Source: Methanobacterium aggregans
Lineage (GTDB): Archaea > Methanobacteriota > Methanobacteria > Methanobacteriales > Methanobacteriaceae
Assembly (NCBI RefSeq): GCF_017874455.1
Contig: NZ_JAGGLN010000001.1
Coordinates: 124,001 to 188,000 of the forward strand
Direction of reading: 5' to 3'
Length of the DNA stretch: 64,000 nucleotides
Shown here: in pieces, positions 17,780 to 27,695 of the stretch
Layout of the letters: each line of letters starts with the position of its first letter
Position numbering within the stretch: position 1 is the first letter of the stretch
Program-made: the position numbers and the translations under genes
The notes under the pieces: generated by a model
What the model was told of the DNA's origin: nothing
The model's input: only the letters and a program-made list of their open reading frames with translations
Databases searched by the model: none

Positions 17780-18586
17780 TTGATAATCTTAAAACTTGGT
17801 GGAAGTGTTATAACCAGAAAGGATTCGGCGACGCCTGCTCTGGACAATGAAAATCTTAACAGAATTGCAAAGGAAATATCAGAATCATCAAAAAATGCAA
17901 AGTACGGTGAACTGATTGTTGTGCACGGTGCAGGTTCCTTCGGACACCCCTATGCCAAAAAGTATGATATAGGCAGCAGTATTCCTGATGAAGAAGAATT
18001 TCAGAGGAAGAGAAAAGGATTCTGCATAACCCAGGAAGCTGTGAAAAACCTGAACAGTGCAGTGTGCCAACACCTGCGGCAATATGGAATTCCCGCAGTA
18101 TCGGTGCAGCCATCATCATTTGTAAGAACAAAAAATAAGAGAATATGTCACGCTGATTTAGATTTAATCAAAAAATATCTTGATTCCGGATTCGTACCTG
18201 TACTCTACGGAGACGTGGTCCTGGATGATGATGAAGCCATTAAAATGGCGGTACTATCAGGAGACCAAATAATAAACTATCTTGGAAAAAATTTAAAACC
18301 AGATAGAGTTATCCTGGGCTCTGATGTTAACGGAATTTACAGAAAGGATCCCAAGAAGTATTCAAATGAAGAACCCGTTAAAATTGTAACCTCACACGAG
18401 GATCTGGAATCAACAGAGGGTACACAAACAGTAGATGTTACAGGGGGGATGGGTGGAAAACTCACAGAACTTCTGCAGCTTGCTGAAATTGGTGTTGAAT
18501 CTGAAATTCTTAATGCAGGATCACCCAACCTTATAAAAAGGGCACTCATGGGTGAAAGGGGAATTGGGACCCGTATCAAACTTTAA
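17780..18586 (+). CDS. ipk: isopentenyl phosphate kinase
   Basis: A 268-residue amino-acid-kinase-fold enzyme that phosphorylates isopentenyl phosphate to IPP, the last step of the archaeal mevalonate route. It begins MIILKLGGSVIT. VVHGAGSFGHPYAKKY contains the active-site His of the family. VILGSDVNGIYRKDP and DVTGGMGGKLTELL are the nucleotide-binding elements. The start is TTG, with GAGGTTG upstream. The IPP isomerase follows 61 bases later. Confidence 0.95.
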   Translation: MIILKLGGSVITRKDSATPALDNENLNRIAKEISESSKNAKYGELIVVHGAGSFGHPYAKKYDIGSSIPDEEEFQRKRKGFCITQEAVKNLNSAVCQHLRQYGIPAVSVQPSSFVRTKNKRICHADLDLIKKYLDSGFVPVLYGDVVLDDDEAIKMAVLSGDQIINYLGKNLKPDRVILGSDVNGIYRKDPKKYSNEEPVKIVTSHEDLESTEGTQTVDVTGGMGGKLTELLQLAEIGVESEILNAGSPNLIKRALMGERGIGTRIKL

Positions 18587-18647
18587 AATTAATCATACAA
18601 TCAAATACGGATTTAAAATCGTATATAAACTAAAAGGGACGTAAAAA

Positions 18648-19703
18648 ATGATTTCAGATAGAAAATTAGAACATCTGATGCTCTGCAGAAACAACGATGT
18701 GGAGTATCGGAAAAAAACAGGATTTGAGGATATAGAACTTATCCACAAAGCCCTTCCCGAAGTGAACAAAGAAGAGATAGATGTAAAAACAGAATTCTTC
18801 GGGAAAAAAATGGATGCACCCATAATAATATCTGCAATAACAGGCGGACATCCAGCATCCCTCTCAATTAACAGAGAACTTGCAAAGGCAGCAGGCAAAC
18901 TCAACATAGGAATGGGAGTTGGAAGCCAGCGTGCAGCAGTTGAAAACCCTGAACTTACACCCACATACACAGTAGTGAGGGAGGAAGCACCATCATCATT
19001 CTTAATAGGAAATATAGGTGCTCCACAGATAGAATATGCCCAAAAAGCAGCAGATATGATGGATGCAGATGCACTTGCACTTCACCTTAACCCCCTCCAG
19101 GAAGCAATACAGCCAGAAGGAGATGTTGATGCAACAGGATACACAGACTCAATCAAAGAAATATCAAAAACCCTGAAGCTACCTGTAATTGCAAAGGAAA
19201 CAGGTGCAGGTATAAACAGTCAGGATGCACGTACACTGGAAAAGGCAGGTGTAAGTGCAGTGGATGTTGCAGGATCCGGCGGTACAAGCTGGGCTGCAGT
19301 TGAAACCTACCGTGCAAAGGACAGATACCTCGGAAACCTTTACTGGGACTGGGGAATACCAACAGCCATAAGCACAGTGGAAGTATGTGAATCAATAGAT
19401 TTACCTGTTATCTCATCTGGAGGTATAAGAACAGGATTGGATGCAGCAAAAGCAATTGCACTCGGTGCAGATGCTGTTGGACTGGCACTACCCTTACTTA
19501 AAGATGCATACTCAGGTCATGAGGCAGTTATCACAAGACTTGAAAAATTCGTGGAAGAACTCAAGGTTGCAATGTTCCTGGTGGGAGCATCCAGCCTGGA
19601 GGAACTCCGAAATTCAGATATCATAATCAAAGGAAGTACAAAGGAATGGCTCCAAGAAAGGGGTTTTAACACTAAAAAATACGCAAGGAGATCAGTACAA
19701 TGA
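18648..19703 (+). CDS. fni: isopentenyl-diphosphate delta-isomerase, type 2
   Basis: A 351-residue FMN- and NADPH-dependent isomerase of IPP and DMAPP. Motifs are APIIISAITGGHP, GMGVGSQRAAVE, VDVAGSGGTSWAAVE, VISSGGIRTGLDAAKAIALGADAVGLA and the LHLNPLQE metal/substrate motif. It overlaps the RNase J start (ATGA), so translation is coupled. The TIM-barrel length is standard. Confidence 0.96.
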   Translation: MISDRKLEHLMLCRNNDVEYRKKTGFEDIELIHKALPEVNKEEIDVKTEFFGKKMDAPIIISAITGGHPASLSINRELAKAAGKLNIGMGVGSQRAAVENPELTPTYTVVREEAPSSFLIGNIGAPQIEYAQKAADMMDADALALHLNPLQEAIQPEGDVDATGYTDSIKEISKTLKLPVIAKETGAGINSQDARTLEKAGVSAVDVAGSGGTSWAAVETYRAKDRYLGNLYWDWGIPTAISTVEVCESIDLPVISSGGIRTGLDAAKAIALGADAVGLALPLLKDAYSGHEAVITRLEKFVEELKVAMFLVGASSLEELRNSDIIIKGSTKEWLQERGFNTKKYARRSVQ

Positions 19704-21049
19704 GCGTTGAAGTAATAGCAATAGGAGGATACGAGGAAGTTGGAAAGAACATGACAGCAGTTAAGATCGGCGACGATGTTGTAATATTTGACATGGGAAT
19801 CCACCTCGACAGAATACACATACATGAAGATACAGACATAGCAAGAATGCACAGCCTGGATCTCATTGAAAGGGGAGTGATCCCTGATGACACATTAATG
19901 AAGGAAGTTGATGGTAAGGTAAGGGCCATAGTATTCACCCATGGCCACCTTGACCATATAGGGGCAGTTGCAAAGCTTGCACACAGATACGAGGCACCAA
20001 TAATTGCAACACCCTACACACTGGGACTCATAGAGAGAACCATCAAACAGGAGAAGAAGTTCACAGTCACCAACCAGCTCCAAGTCTTAAATGCAGGTGA
20101 AAAATGTCAGATATCCCCAGATATAACCCTTGAATTTGTTGGAACAACCCACAGTATACCTCAGACAGTTACTGCAGCACTACACACATCAGAGGGAATA
20201 ATAGTCTATGCAAACGACTTCAAATTCGACAACCATCAGGTTCTATCACCACCACCGGATTACAAACGTTTCAGAGAACTTGGACGTAAAGGAGTTCTTG
20301 CACTAATCGTGGACACAACCAATGCCTGTGTGAAGGAGGAATCCAAAACACACTCTGAGAAGATAGCAAGAATCCTCCTCAAGGATGTACTGGAAAAACC
20401 ACTCCGCCAGAAGGAGGGAATAATAGTTACAACCTTCTCCTCACACATAGAAAGGATCCAGGCCATATGTAAAATTGCCAATGAGAGCAAACGTAAAATA
20501 CTGCTTCTTGGAAGATCCATGGAGCGTTACTGTTCAATGGCAGAGAAATTAGGAATACTGGACCTTCCCAAGTCAGCAAGTGTGTACGGAAGTCCTAAGG
20601 CAGTTAACAGGGCCCTTGCAAGGGCTGATGAAAACAGGGAGAAGTACCTCATGGTTACAACAGGACATCAGGGAGAACCTGATGCATTACTACCACGTAT
20701 TGCCAACGGCAAAACCCAGTTCACAGTTAAACCTGGTGATAACGTGATATTCTCATCATCAGTCATACCAAACCCAATGAACATGGCCAACCGTAACCTT
20801 CTGGAGCGAAGACTTAAATCCAGTGGTGCCAGAATATTTACCAACATACATGTTTCAGGCCATGCAGGACCTGAAGATCAGCGTGACTTTTTAAGGATGT
20901 TGAACCCAACTCATATCCTTCCATCACATGGAACACTTAGCATGCTTTCAGCATACACTGAACTTGCTGAGGAGGAAGGTTACAAACTTGGAAAAGACAT
21001 ACATATACTGAGAAATGGACAGGCACAAGTTTTCAATGGGGGAGCTTAA
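19700..21049 (+). CDS. rnj: ribonuclease J (beta-CASP exonuclease)
   Basis: A 449-residue metallo-beta-lactamase/beta-CASP nuclease, a 5'-3' exoribonuclease in euryarchaea. The metal site is H81-G-H83-L-D85-H86. Further metal-site motifs are GTTHSIPQ and YANDFKFD, and VSGHAGPEDQRDFLRMLNPTHILPSHG is near the C-terminus. Its position inside the isoprenoid operon between fni and idsA is common in Methanobacteriales and unexplained functionally. It overlaps both neighbours. Confidence 0.94.
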   Translation: MSVEVIAIGGYEEVGKNMTAVKIGDDVVIFDMGIHLDRIHIHEDTDIARMHSLDLIERGVIPDDTLMKEVDGKVRAIVFTHGHLDHIGAVAKLAHRYEAPIIATPYTLGLIERTIKQEKKFTVTNQLQVLNAGEKCQISPDITLEFVGTTHSIPQTVTAALHTSEGIIVYANDFKFDNHQVLSPPPDYKRFRELGRKGVLALIVDTTNACVKEESKTHSEKIARILLKDVLEKPLRQKEGIIVTTFSSHIERIQAICKIANESKRKILLLGRSMERYCSMAEKLGILDLPKSASVYGSPKAVNRALARADENREKYLMVTTGHQGEPDALLPRIANGKTQFTVKPGDNVIFSSSVIPNPMNMANRNLLERRLKSSGARIFTNIHVSGHAGPEDQRDFLRMLNPTHILPSHGTLSMLSAYTELAEEEGYKLGKDIHILRNGQAQVFNGGA

Positions 21050-22035
21050 TGGAAGTAATTAAAATTCTAAAACGTTATTCAGCAATTGTAGATGAAGAAC
21101 TAGACAGGGTACTTGGAACAGTTGAACCTGAAAAACTCCAAGAATCATCAGAACACCTCATCAAAGCAGGCGGAAAAAAACTCCGCCCTGCCCTTGTAAT
21201 GCTAAGCTGTGAAGCAGTTGGAGGAAAAAGAGAGGATGCAGTTAAAACAGCAGCAGCAGTGGAACTGATACACACATTTTCACTCATCCACGATGACATC
21301 ATGGACAAGGATGAAATGAGAAGGGGAAAACCCTCAGTGCACATGATCTGGGGAGAACCAATGGCAATACTTGCAGGAGACACCCTCTTTTCCAAGGCAT
21401 TTGAAGCAGTTCTTGAAACAGGAACAGCCCACATACCATCTGAAAATGTAATATCCGCACTTAAAACAGTTGTAGGATCCTGTATAGATATCTGTGAAGG
21501 ACAGGCATTTGACATGTGCTTTGAAGGAGACTTTGAAGTCAGCGAAGAAGCCTATATGAAGATGATCTACAAGAAAACAGCAGCACTAATAGCTGCAGCC
21601 ACCAAATCCGGTGCACTGGTTGGTGGAGGAAGTCCAGAACAGGTGAAAGCTCTTGCAGAATATGGGAAACTCATAGGATTGGCATTCCAGATACAGGACG
21701 ATTATCTGGATGTTGTGAGTGAAGAGGAAGACCTTGGAAAACCAGTTGGAAGCGACATAGTCGAGGGTAAAATGACCCTCATGGTTGTCAGGGCACTTTC
21801 AAGTGCATCAAGTGAGGATAAAAAGGAAATAATATCCATACTGAATGCCAAATGTGATACAAACGTTGAAAGGGCAATTGAACTCTTTGAAAAGTACGGT
21901 TCAATTAAATACACCTACGATGTGGCCCATGACAATGTTGAAAGGGCAAAAAAGCTCCTGGATGTTGTTGAAGATTCACCTGCAAAGGAAGCATTACTAC
22001 TCCTTGCAGACTTCGTGCTCCAGAGAAACCATTAA
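21049..22035 (+). CDS. idsA: short-chain polyprenyl diphosphate synthase (FPP/GGPP)
   Basis: A 328-residue trans-prenyltransferase making farnesyl and geranylgeranyl diphosphate for archaeal lipids. The first Asp-rich motif is HDDIMDKDEMRRG (D82, D83, D86), and the second is QIQDDYLDV (D217, D218, D221). GGKKLRPALV is the substrate-binding motif. The ATG overlaps the RNase J stop (TAATG). A terminator hairpin follows. Confidence 0.95.
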   Translation: MEVIKILKRYSAIVDEELDRVLGTVEPEKLQESSEHLIKAGGKKLRPALVMLSCEAVGGKREDAVKTAAAVELIHTFSLIHDDIMDKDEMRRGKPSVHMIWGEPMAILAGDTLFSKAFEAVLETGTAHIPSENVISALKTVVGSCIDICEGQAFDMCFEGDFEVSEEAYMKMIYKKTAALIAAATKSGALVGGGSPEQVKALAEYGKLIGLAFQIQDDYLDVVSEEEDLGKPVGSDIVEGKMTLMVVRALSSASSEDKKEIISILNAKCDTNVERAIELFEKYGSIKYTYDVAHDNVERAKKLLDVVEDSPAKEALLLLADFVLQRNH

Positions 22036-22046
22036 TAAACGCCTAT

Positions 22047-22097
22047 AAAATCCCCCCTATTTTATAAAAATGGTTTATAAAAGGGGATTTTTTTACA
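22047..22097 (+). terminator. terminator after idsA
   Basis: AAATCCCC (22048-22055) pairs with GGGGATTT (22083-22090). The inner text CTATTTTATAAA/TTTATAAAAG extends the stem, and a run of T follows. It ends the isoprenoid operon. Confidence 0.65.
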
Positions 22098-22342
22098 TCC
22101 ATTTTAAAATTTTATAATAAAAATATTTTTTTTTACACTACCCTTCTTTTTGATCATATAAAAAAAAAGAGAGATTAAGAAATAAACAGGATTGTAACAA
22201 ATTTAAATTTTTAAAAAAAATCTTTAAAAATAGTTTTAATCAAAATATATTTTACATATAACTTTTACATTACAAACCAATAATTTTCAGAACACAACTT
22301 TAATACAGATTTAAAGGAAACTGGAATATTTAAGTGATTTTT
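22098..22342. other. AT-rich promoter region of gltX
   Basis: No gene. The region is extremely A/T-rich with long A and T runs. It presumably holds the gltX promoter, but the many TATA-like stretches prevent a firm choice. Confidence 0.4.
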
Positions 22343-24049
22343 ATGAGTGAAAACGTTGAGGAAATCGTGTACAGAGATGCACTGGAAAATGCAGTTAAAC
22401 ATAAAGGTAAAGCACAGCCTGGTGCAGTAATAGGTTCAGTTATGAGCACCCATGCAGAACTTCGAAGTGAAGCCAAAACTGTGGCTTCAGCAGCAGGTAA
22501 AATAGTTTCAAAGGTAAATGCAATGGACCCTGAAACCCAGAAGGCAGAACTTGAAAAACTTGGAGGCCTGAAGGAGAAGAAAAAACGGGTTGAGGAGAAG
22601 GGACTTGCAGACCTTGAGGATGTTGAAGGGGAAGTTGTGCTCAGATTCGCACCAAATCCATCAGGCCCCCTACACATAGGACATGCAAGGGCAGCCATCC
22701 TGAACAATGAATACCTTAAACGATACGGAGGCAAGCTAATCTTCAGGATCGAGGACACAGACCCTCGAAGGGTTGAACCTTCCGCCTACCAGATGATAGA
22801 GGAGGACCTTGAATGGCTGGGCTTCAACTGGAACGAGAAAGTGATTCAGAGCGACCGCATGGAAACCTACTACCAGTACGCAGAGGAACTCATAAAACTC
22901 GGCCAGGCCTACATGTGCACCTGCAACGGTGGAGACTTCAAAAAACTCAAGGATGAATCCAAGGCCTGCCCATGCCGCGAAAGCACAGTTGAAGAGAACC
23001 TAAAACTCTGGAGGGAACTCTTCACCATGGAAGAGGGAGAAGCAGTGCTCCGTGTCAAAACAGACATAAAACACAAAAACCCTGCAATCCGTGACTGGGT
23101 TGCAATGAGGGTGGTTGAACACGAACACCCACGTACAGGTACGAAGTACAGGGTATATCCAATGATGAACTTCTCGGTGACAGTGGACGACCACCTCGGC
23201 GGTGTGACCCATGTGCTGCGTGGAAAGGACCACCTTGCAAACAGTGAAAAACAGAGCTACCTCTACAACCACTTCGGATGGAAGATACCAGTCTTCATAC
23301 ACTACGGAAGACTTAAAATGGAGGACGTAGCCCTGAGCACATCCAAGGCAAAGGCAGGAATTGAGGAAAAAATTTACAGTGGCTGGGACGACCCACGCCT
23401 CGGTACCATAAGAGCAATAGCAAGACGTGGAATAAAAAGGGAAGCCCTTGACGAATTAATGGTTGAAATTGGTGCTAAAATGGCAGATGCAACTGTGAGC
23501 TGGAAGAAGGTATACGGACTCAACCGCCAGATACTTGAGGATTCCTCAGACAGGTACTTCTTCGTTAAAAACCCTGTGAAGGTTGATATAATAAACCTCC
23601 CAGAAGAGGAACAGGGCACAATAAAAAGACCACTCCACCCGAACTTCCCAGAGCGTGGAAACCGCGAACTGCCCTTCAACGGCAAGGTTTACCTCACAAT
23701 GGAAGATGTGAACAAAGCTGGTAAGGGTGGGATTTTAAGACTCATGGATGCAGTGAATCTGGAATTCAAATACGACACCTGCAACTGTGGCAACAGGAAG
23801 GCAGCCTACCACAGCGCAGGCCTTGAAGAGGCCAGAAGTGCAGGTGCCAGCATTGTTCAGTGGGTACCTTCAAGGGAGGCCATCAATACGGAGGTTGTGA
23901 TGCCAGATGCAACCAGTGTATCAGGATTCATAGAACCTGCAGCCTCCAACCTGAAGGTTGATGATGTGGTGCAGCTTGAAAGGTTTGGATTTGCAAGGGT
24001 TGACAAGGCCCTCAATCATAAGATAAAATTCTACTTCGCACATAAATGA
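22343..24049 (+). CDS. gltX: glutamyl-tRNA synthetase (archaeal, GluRS/GlnRS type)
   Basis: A 568-residue class I synthetase charging tRNA-Glu, and in archaea tRNA-Gln before amidation. The HIGH motif is PSGPLHIGHARAA near residue 110; the KMSKS counterpart is VALSTSKAKAGI. The N-terminal 90 residues form the archaeal extension and the C-terminus is the beta-barrel anticodon domain. ATG 22343 is favoured by AAGTGAT at 22332-22338; a GTG at 22334 overlaps that site. Confidence 0.95.
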   Translation: MSENVEEIVYRDALENAVKHKGKAQPGAVIGSVMSTHAELRSEAKTVASAAGKIVSKVNAMDPETQKAELEKLGGLKEKKKRVEEKGLADLEDVEGEVVLRFAPNPSGPLHIGHARAAILNNEYLKRYGGKLIFRIEDTDPRRVEPSAYQMIEEDLEWLGFNWNEKVIQSDRMETYYQYAEELIKLGQAYMCTCNGGDFKKLKDESKACPCRESTVEENLKLWRELFTMEEGEAVLRVKTDIKHKNPAIRDWVAMRVVEHEHPRTGTKYRVYPMMNFSVTVDDHLGGVTHVLRGKDHLANSEKQSYLYNHFGWKIPVFIHYGRLKMEDVALSTSKAKAGIEEKIYSGWDDPRLGTIRAIARRGIKREALDELMVEIGAKMADATVSWKKVYGLNRQILEDSSDRYFFVKNPVKVDIINLPEEEQGTIKRPLHPNFPERGNRELPFNGKVYLTMEDVNKAGKGGILRLMDAVNLEFKYDTCNCGNRKAAYHSAGLEEARSAGASIVQWVPSREAINTEVVMPDATSVSGFIEPAASNLKVDDVVQLERFGFARVDKALNHKIKFYFAHK

Positions 24050-24226
24050 ACCTAACCTAAAAAAAGGGTATGTGAAGAATATTTTCCCTTGAAAACAGGA
24101 TTATACTTTATTTTAAGGGGATATCAATTATTCTCCCACACTTTTTAAATGACAACCCTGAAGTTAATTACAGTTTAAATTTTTATTTTAAAAAACAAAT
24201 TTTTAAAAAAAAATCATTTTTTTTTT

Positions 24227-25015
24227 TTATTTGGTTTGGTATTGGGATTCCACTCTGTTTAGTATTCCATCTATCTCCCCTTCAACCATTTTGATATCCA
24301 GCATGTTTCCCTTAAGATTTTCCCGGGCCATTGTCCTTGAGTAGGGTATGAATCCCTGAATTGGGATATTTTTCTTTGACAGGACACCTTCCAGGATGAT
24401 CTTCGTTTCATCATCAACCTTATTCAGAACAACTCCAAAAGTTTTGCCGGCTTCTCCAGTTAACTCTGCTGTCTTTTCACTTAGTAAAACAGCATCGTTG
24501 GATGGATCAACCGCCATAAGCACGCAGTCTACACCTTCAACTACTCCACGGCCGAAATGTTCTACTCCAGCTTCTGTGTCCACCAAAACCCACTCTTCCC
24601 CATTTACATGGAGTTTATTCAGGAAATCCCGTGCAACTACCCCCATGGGACATGCACATCCCTCATGGGAATGCTCTATTTTTCCAATCTGCATGAAACC
24701 TTTGTTTTCATTCCAACGAACAAAATCAGATGGAAGATCCTCTAAACTATTCTCTGGTAAGAGTTCCACCTTCTCATCTTTACCTTCCCTGATAATGGCC
24801 ATGAGCTTCTCCATCACAGCAGGTCTACCACCTAAATAATCCATAAGGGTTTTTTCCGCAGGTTCAAGTCCCAGCATGGCACCCAGGCCAAGGTTGGATT
24901 CATCTGAATCCACAACCAGAACCTTTTTTCCCTGCATATTAATCATATGGGCCATGAGCGTGACAAGGGTGCTTTTTCCACTACCGCCGCGGCCACTGAT
25001 AATCAATTTGGGCAT
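24227..25015 (-). CDS. CooC/MinD-like P-loop ATPase
   Basis: A 262-residue SIMIBI-class ATPase resembling CooC, which inserts nickel into CO dehydrogenase, and nitrogenase-iron-protein relatives. The deviant Walker A is GRGGSGKST at residues 7-15. VLVVDSDESNLGLG is a switch region, and WVLVDTEAGVEHFGRG is Walker B. It has CACPMG near residue 120, a CxC pair as in CooC. No CO dehydrogenase gene is nearby, so its client is unknown. GGAGGTT lies just before the ATG. Confidence 0.85.
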   Translation of the reverse strand: MPKLIISGRGGSGKSTLVTLMAHMINMQGKKVLVVDSDESNLGLGAMLGLEPAEKTLMDYLGGRPAVMEKLMAIIREGKDEKVELLPENSLEDLPSDFVRWNENKGFMQIGKIEHSHEGCACPMGVVARDFLNKLHVNGEEWVLVDTEAGVEHFGRGVVEGVDCVLMAVDPSNDAVLLSEKTAELTGEAGKTFGVVLNKVDDETKIILEGVLSKKNIPIQGFIPYSRTMARENLKGNMLDIKMVEGEIDGILNRVESQYQTK

Positions 25016-25089
25016 GTTTTTTTAACCTCCAAATTCTCTTAATTAAACAGAAAATTCCATTAAATATAATGTGAATAGTTTTTTTTAAT

Positions 25090-25713
25090 CTATTTGTACA
25101 TCCCTGCAAGGGGATCCTTTCCATTGGGGAACATTGCACCGTAGGGTTCGAAGAAATCCATGTCCTTAACTGTGCAGAAATGCATCCCCTCATTGGACTC
25201 AGTCATCATCAGGGGGTTTGCCTTTTCAACATCCCAGGAACCATTTTCTGCATTGTAAATATCATCTCTGACCTCAAGATGCACAACCTTGGCCAGAACC
25301 AGGGCGTAGGGGAAGTTATCATACTCTTCAGCCACGATTTTGTGGAGTTTGCATTCCATCCAGGCGTAACATCCATCCACACCTGGAGTTTTAATGGTCT
25401 TAGATGGTTTTTCCACAAGTTCCGCCAGTTCAAATTCACTCACCTCAGGAGGTACGAACTTCGCTGTGGGTATGACCTTGTCCATCATATCCACTCCGGG
25501 CAGGTTCACAACGAACTCTTCCTGAGATTTTATGTTGTTGAAGGTGTCCCTCATAACTCCTGCCGTTGCAACACATATAAGGTCGAAGGGTCTAAGAATT
25601 GGCATCAAACAGGAGTATGGTGCCACATTTCCCACTCCATCTTCACTGACCGTTGATATGAAGGTCACAGGCAGTGGAATTATGGATTCTCGTTTGAAAT
25701 TTTTTAACTGCAT
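25090..25713 (-). CDS. flavin reductase-like FMN-binding protein
   Basis: A 207-residue protein of the flavin reductase-like family (flavoredoxin type). Seen are PLPVTFISTVSEDGVGNVAPYS near the N-terminus, RDTFNNIKSQEEFVVNLPG, and CYAWMECKLHKIV. It likely binds FMN; the substrate is unknown. An in-frame GTG at 25722 exists, but ATG 25713 has GGTGAT four bases upstream. It is divergent from dapL and shares its control region; the CooC-like gene lies downstream on the same strand. Confidence 0.85.
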   Translation of the reverse strand: MQLKNFKRESIIPLPVTFISTVSEDGVGNVAPYSCLMPILRPFDLICVATAGVMRDTFNNIKSQEEFVVNLPGVDMMDKVIPTAKFVPPEVSEFELAELVEKPSKTIKTPGVDGCYAWMECKLHKIVAEEYDNFPYALVLAKVVHLEVRDDIYNAENGSWDVEKANPLMMTESNEGMHFCTVKDMDFFEPYGAMFPNGKDPLAGMYK

Positions 25714-26164
25714 TGATATCACCAGTTAATGACTGGTTCCAACACCTATATAAATCATATACAATTAATATAAAGTATTACTTAATTCTTATGAAAACAT
25801 GTTTAAGTAATATCTGCGTTTTTGAAGAAGTAAAAAAATAGTATTATGCCCTATAAAAAAATTGATTTTAAAGAGGATACAACTGTTTATTTGATGCTTT
25901 AAGTTAGTTGAATTCAATTAAAATTTGATTAATAAAAATAAACATCCCCTACTAAAATAAAAATTCATTTTGTATTATGAAACAAAGAATAATTTTGTAT
26001 ATGAAGGTACAAAGAATAACTTTGTTTTTTATAAATAAAATTCTGATATCATGGTATCATAACTAGGTTTTATAAATCTTAAGGGAGAAATTAAACCTTG
26101 TAATGTATTTGAATTATTAACTCGAATTAACGATTTTTTAACATAATAAATTGGAGAGTATGAA
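25714..26164. promoter_or_regulatory. divergent promoter region with repeated dyads (flavoprotein/dapL)
   Basis: This 450-base A/T-rich region separates two divergent genes and contains no ORF. ACAAAGAATAATTTTGT (25982-25998) and ACAAAGAATAACTTTGT (26009-26025) are near-identical 17-base dyads with a 27-base period. GATATCAT and GGTATCAT lie in tandem near 26044-26060, followed by a TTTATAAAT TATA box near 26070. These look like regulator sites for dapL. Confidence 0.5.
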
Positions 26165-27400
26165 ATGGCAGTAAAAATCAATGAAAACTACATGTTGATC
26201 AAAAGCAACTACCTCTTCGCTGAAATAGCAAGGAGAGTTGACAAGTTCCAGGAAGAAAACCCTGAAGCAGACCTTATAAAAATGGGAATAGGAGACGTCA
26301 CCATACCCCTACCAAAGGCAGTTGTACGTGAATTTAAACGTGCAGTTGATGAGATGGGTGAAAAGGAAACCTTCATGGGCTACGGTCCAGAACAGGGATA
26401 TTCATTCCTTATAAAGGAGATCATAGAAAAGGACTACGCACCCCTAGGAATAAACCTGGCTGAAGATGAGGTTTTCATAAGCGACGGAGCCAAATGTGAC
26501 ACAGGAAACATCCAGGAAATATTCGGCCTTGAAAACACCATAGCAGTAACAGACCCAGTTTACCCAGTATATGTTGAGAGCAACGTAATGGCCGGAAGAA
26601 GCGGAGCCATGGATGAAGATGGTAAGTACGATGGAATGGTCTACATACCATGCACAGCAGAGAACAAATTCACACCGGAACTTCCAGAAACACCTGTGGA
26701 TCTGATCTACCTATGCTACCCAAACAACCCAACTGGTACAACCTTGACCAAGGACGAACTCCAGAAATGGGTGGATTATGCACGGGAAAACCAGTCAATC
26801 ATACTCTTCGATGCAGCCTACGAAGCCTACATAACTGAGGACAACATACCCCACAGTATATATGAAATTGAAGGTGCAAGGGAAGTTGCAATAGAGTTCA
26901 GAAGCTTCTCCAAGAACGCAGGATTTACTGGTACAAGATGTGCATTTACAGTTGTTCCAAAAGAAGTTAAAGCCTACGACTCCGAGGGAGAGGCACATTC
27001 GGTAAACCCCCTCTGGAACAGGCGCCAGACAACCAAGTTCAACGGTGTGTCATACCCTGTTCAGGTTGCAGCTAAAGCAGTTTATTCAGAGGAGGGCCAG
27101 GCAGAGATCAAGAAATCAATAGCCTACTACATGCAGAATGCAGAGATAATCAGGGAAAGCCTTAAAGAAATGGGTTTAAGTATTTACGGTGGAGTTAACT
27201 CACCCTACATATGGGTGAAAACACCTGAGGGAATGACCTCCTGGGAATTCTTCGACCTTCTCCTCCACGATGCCAACGTTGTTGGAACACCTGGAGTGGG
27301 CTTCGGACCAAGCGGTGAAGGATACTTCAGAATAACAGCCTTCAACACCCTTGAAAACACCAAGGAAGCAATGGAAAGGATTTCGAAGCTGGAGATTTAG
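26165..27400 (+). CDS. dapL: LL-diaminopimelate aminotransferase
   Basis: A 411-residue PLP enzyme converting tetrahydrodipicolinate directly to LL-diaminopimelate for lysine synthesis. It reads MAVKINENYMLIKSNYLFAEIARRV, has the PLP lysine K250 in SFSKNAGFTGTR, CYPNNPTGTTLTK, and the N-terminal LIKMGIGDVT substrate loop. GGAG lies upstream of the ATG. The gene is not linked to other lysine genes here. Confidence 0.95.
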   Translation: MAVKINENYMLIKSNYLFAEIARRVDKFQEENPEADLIKMGIGDVTIPLPKAVVREFKRAVDEMGEKETFMGYGPEQGYSFLIKEIIEKDYAPLGINLAEDEVFISDGAKCDTGNIQEIFGLENTIAVTDPVYPVYVESNVMAGRSGAMDEDGKYDGMVYIPCTAENKFTPELPETPVDLIYLCYPNNPTGTTLTKDELQKWVDYARENQSIILFDAAYEAYITEDNIPHSIYEIEGAREVAIEFRSFSKNAGFTGTRCAFTVVPKEVKAYDSEGEAHSVNPLWNRRQTTKFNGVSYPVQVAAKAVYSEEGQAEIKKSIAYYMQNAEIIRESLKEMGLSIYGGVNSPYIWVKTPEGMTSWEFFDLLLHDANVVGTPGVGFGPSGEGYFRITAFNTLENTKEAMERISKLEI

Positions 27401-27664
27401 GTTTATTGGATTTGTATATCCTCTTTTTTTTATTTTAATTAATAAAAAGATTGATTTCTTTAAATAATTGAGATTTTCTATTTCTTTTTTTTTAATTGTG
27501 TCCTCTCGGTTCAAGGGCTTTAATACACCCTCTATTCTACTCCCATACAGTTCTTTGTTAAATTTAATAGTGTTTACTCAATGATGAGTATACTACTCCA
27601 TTGTAATATCCTGCCAATTTTTCCTTTTTACGAATTCAACTAAATAATAATTAGGCTGTGAAGA

Positions 27665-27695
27665 TTTAAATTACTATAATTCAATATATCAAGTT
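27665..27695 (+). promoter_or_regulatory. promoter of the 725-residue protein, leaderless arrangement
   Basis: TTTAAATTA at 27665-27673 is centred 27 bases before the ATG at 27696, and no ribosome site is present, so the mRNA may be leaderless. An inverted repeat TACTCA-ATGA-TGAGTA lies upstream at 27575-27590. Confidence 0.4.
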
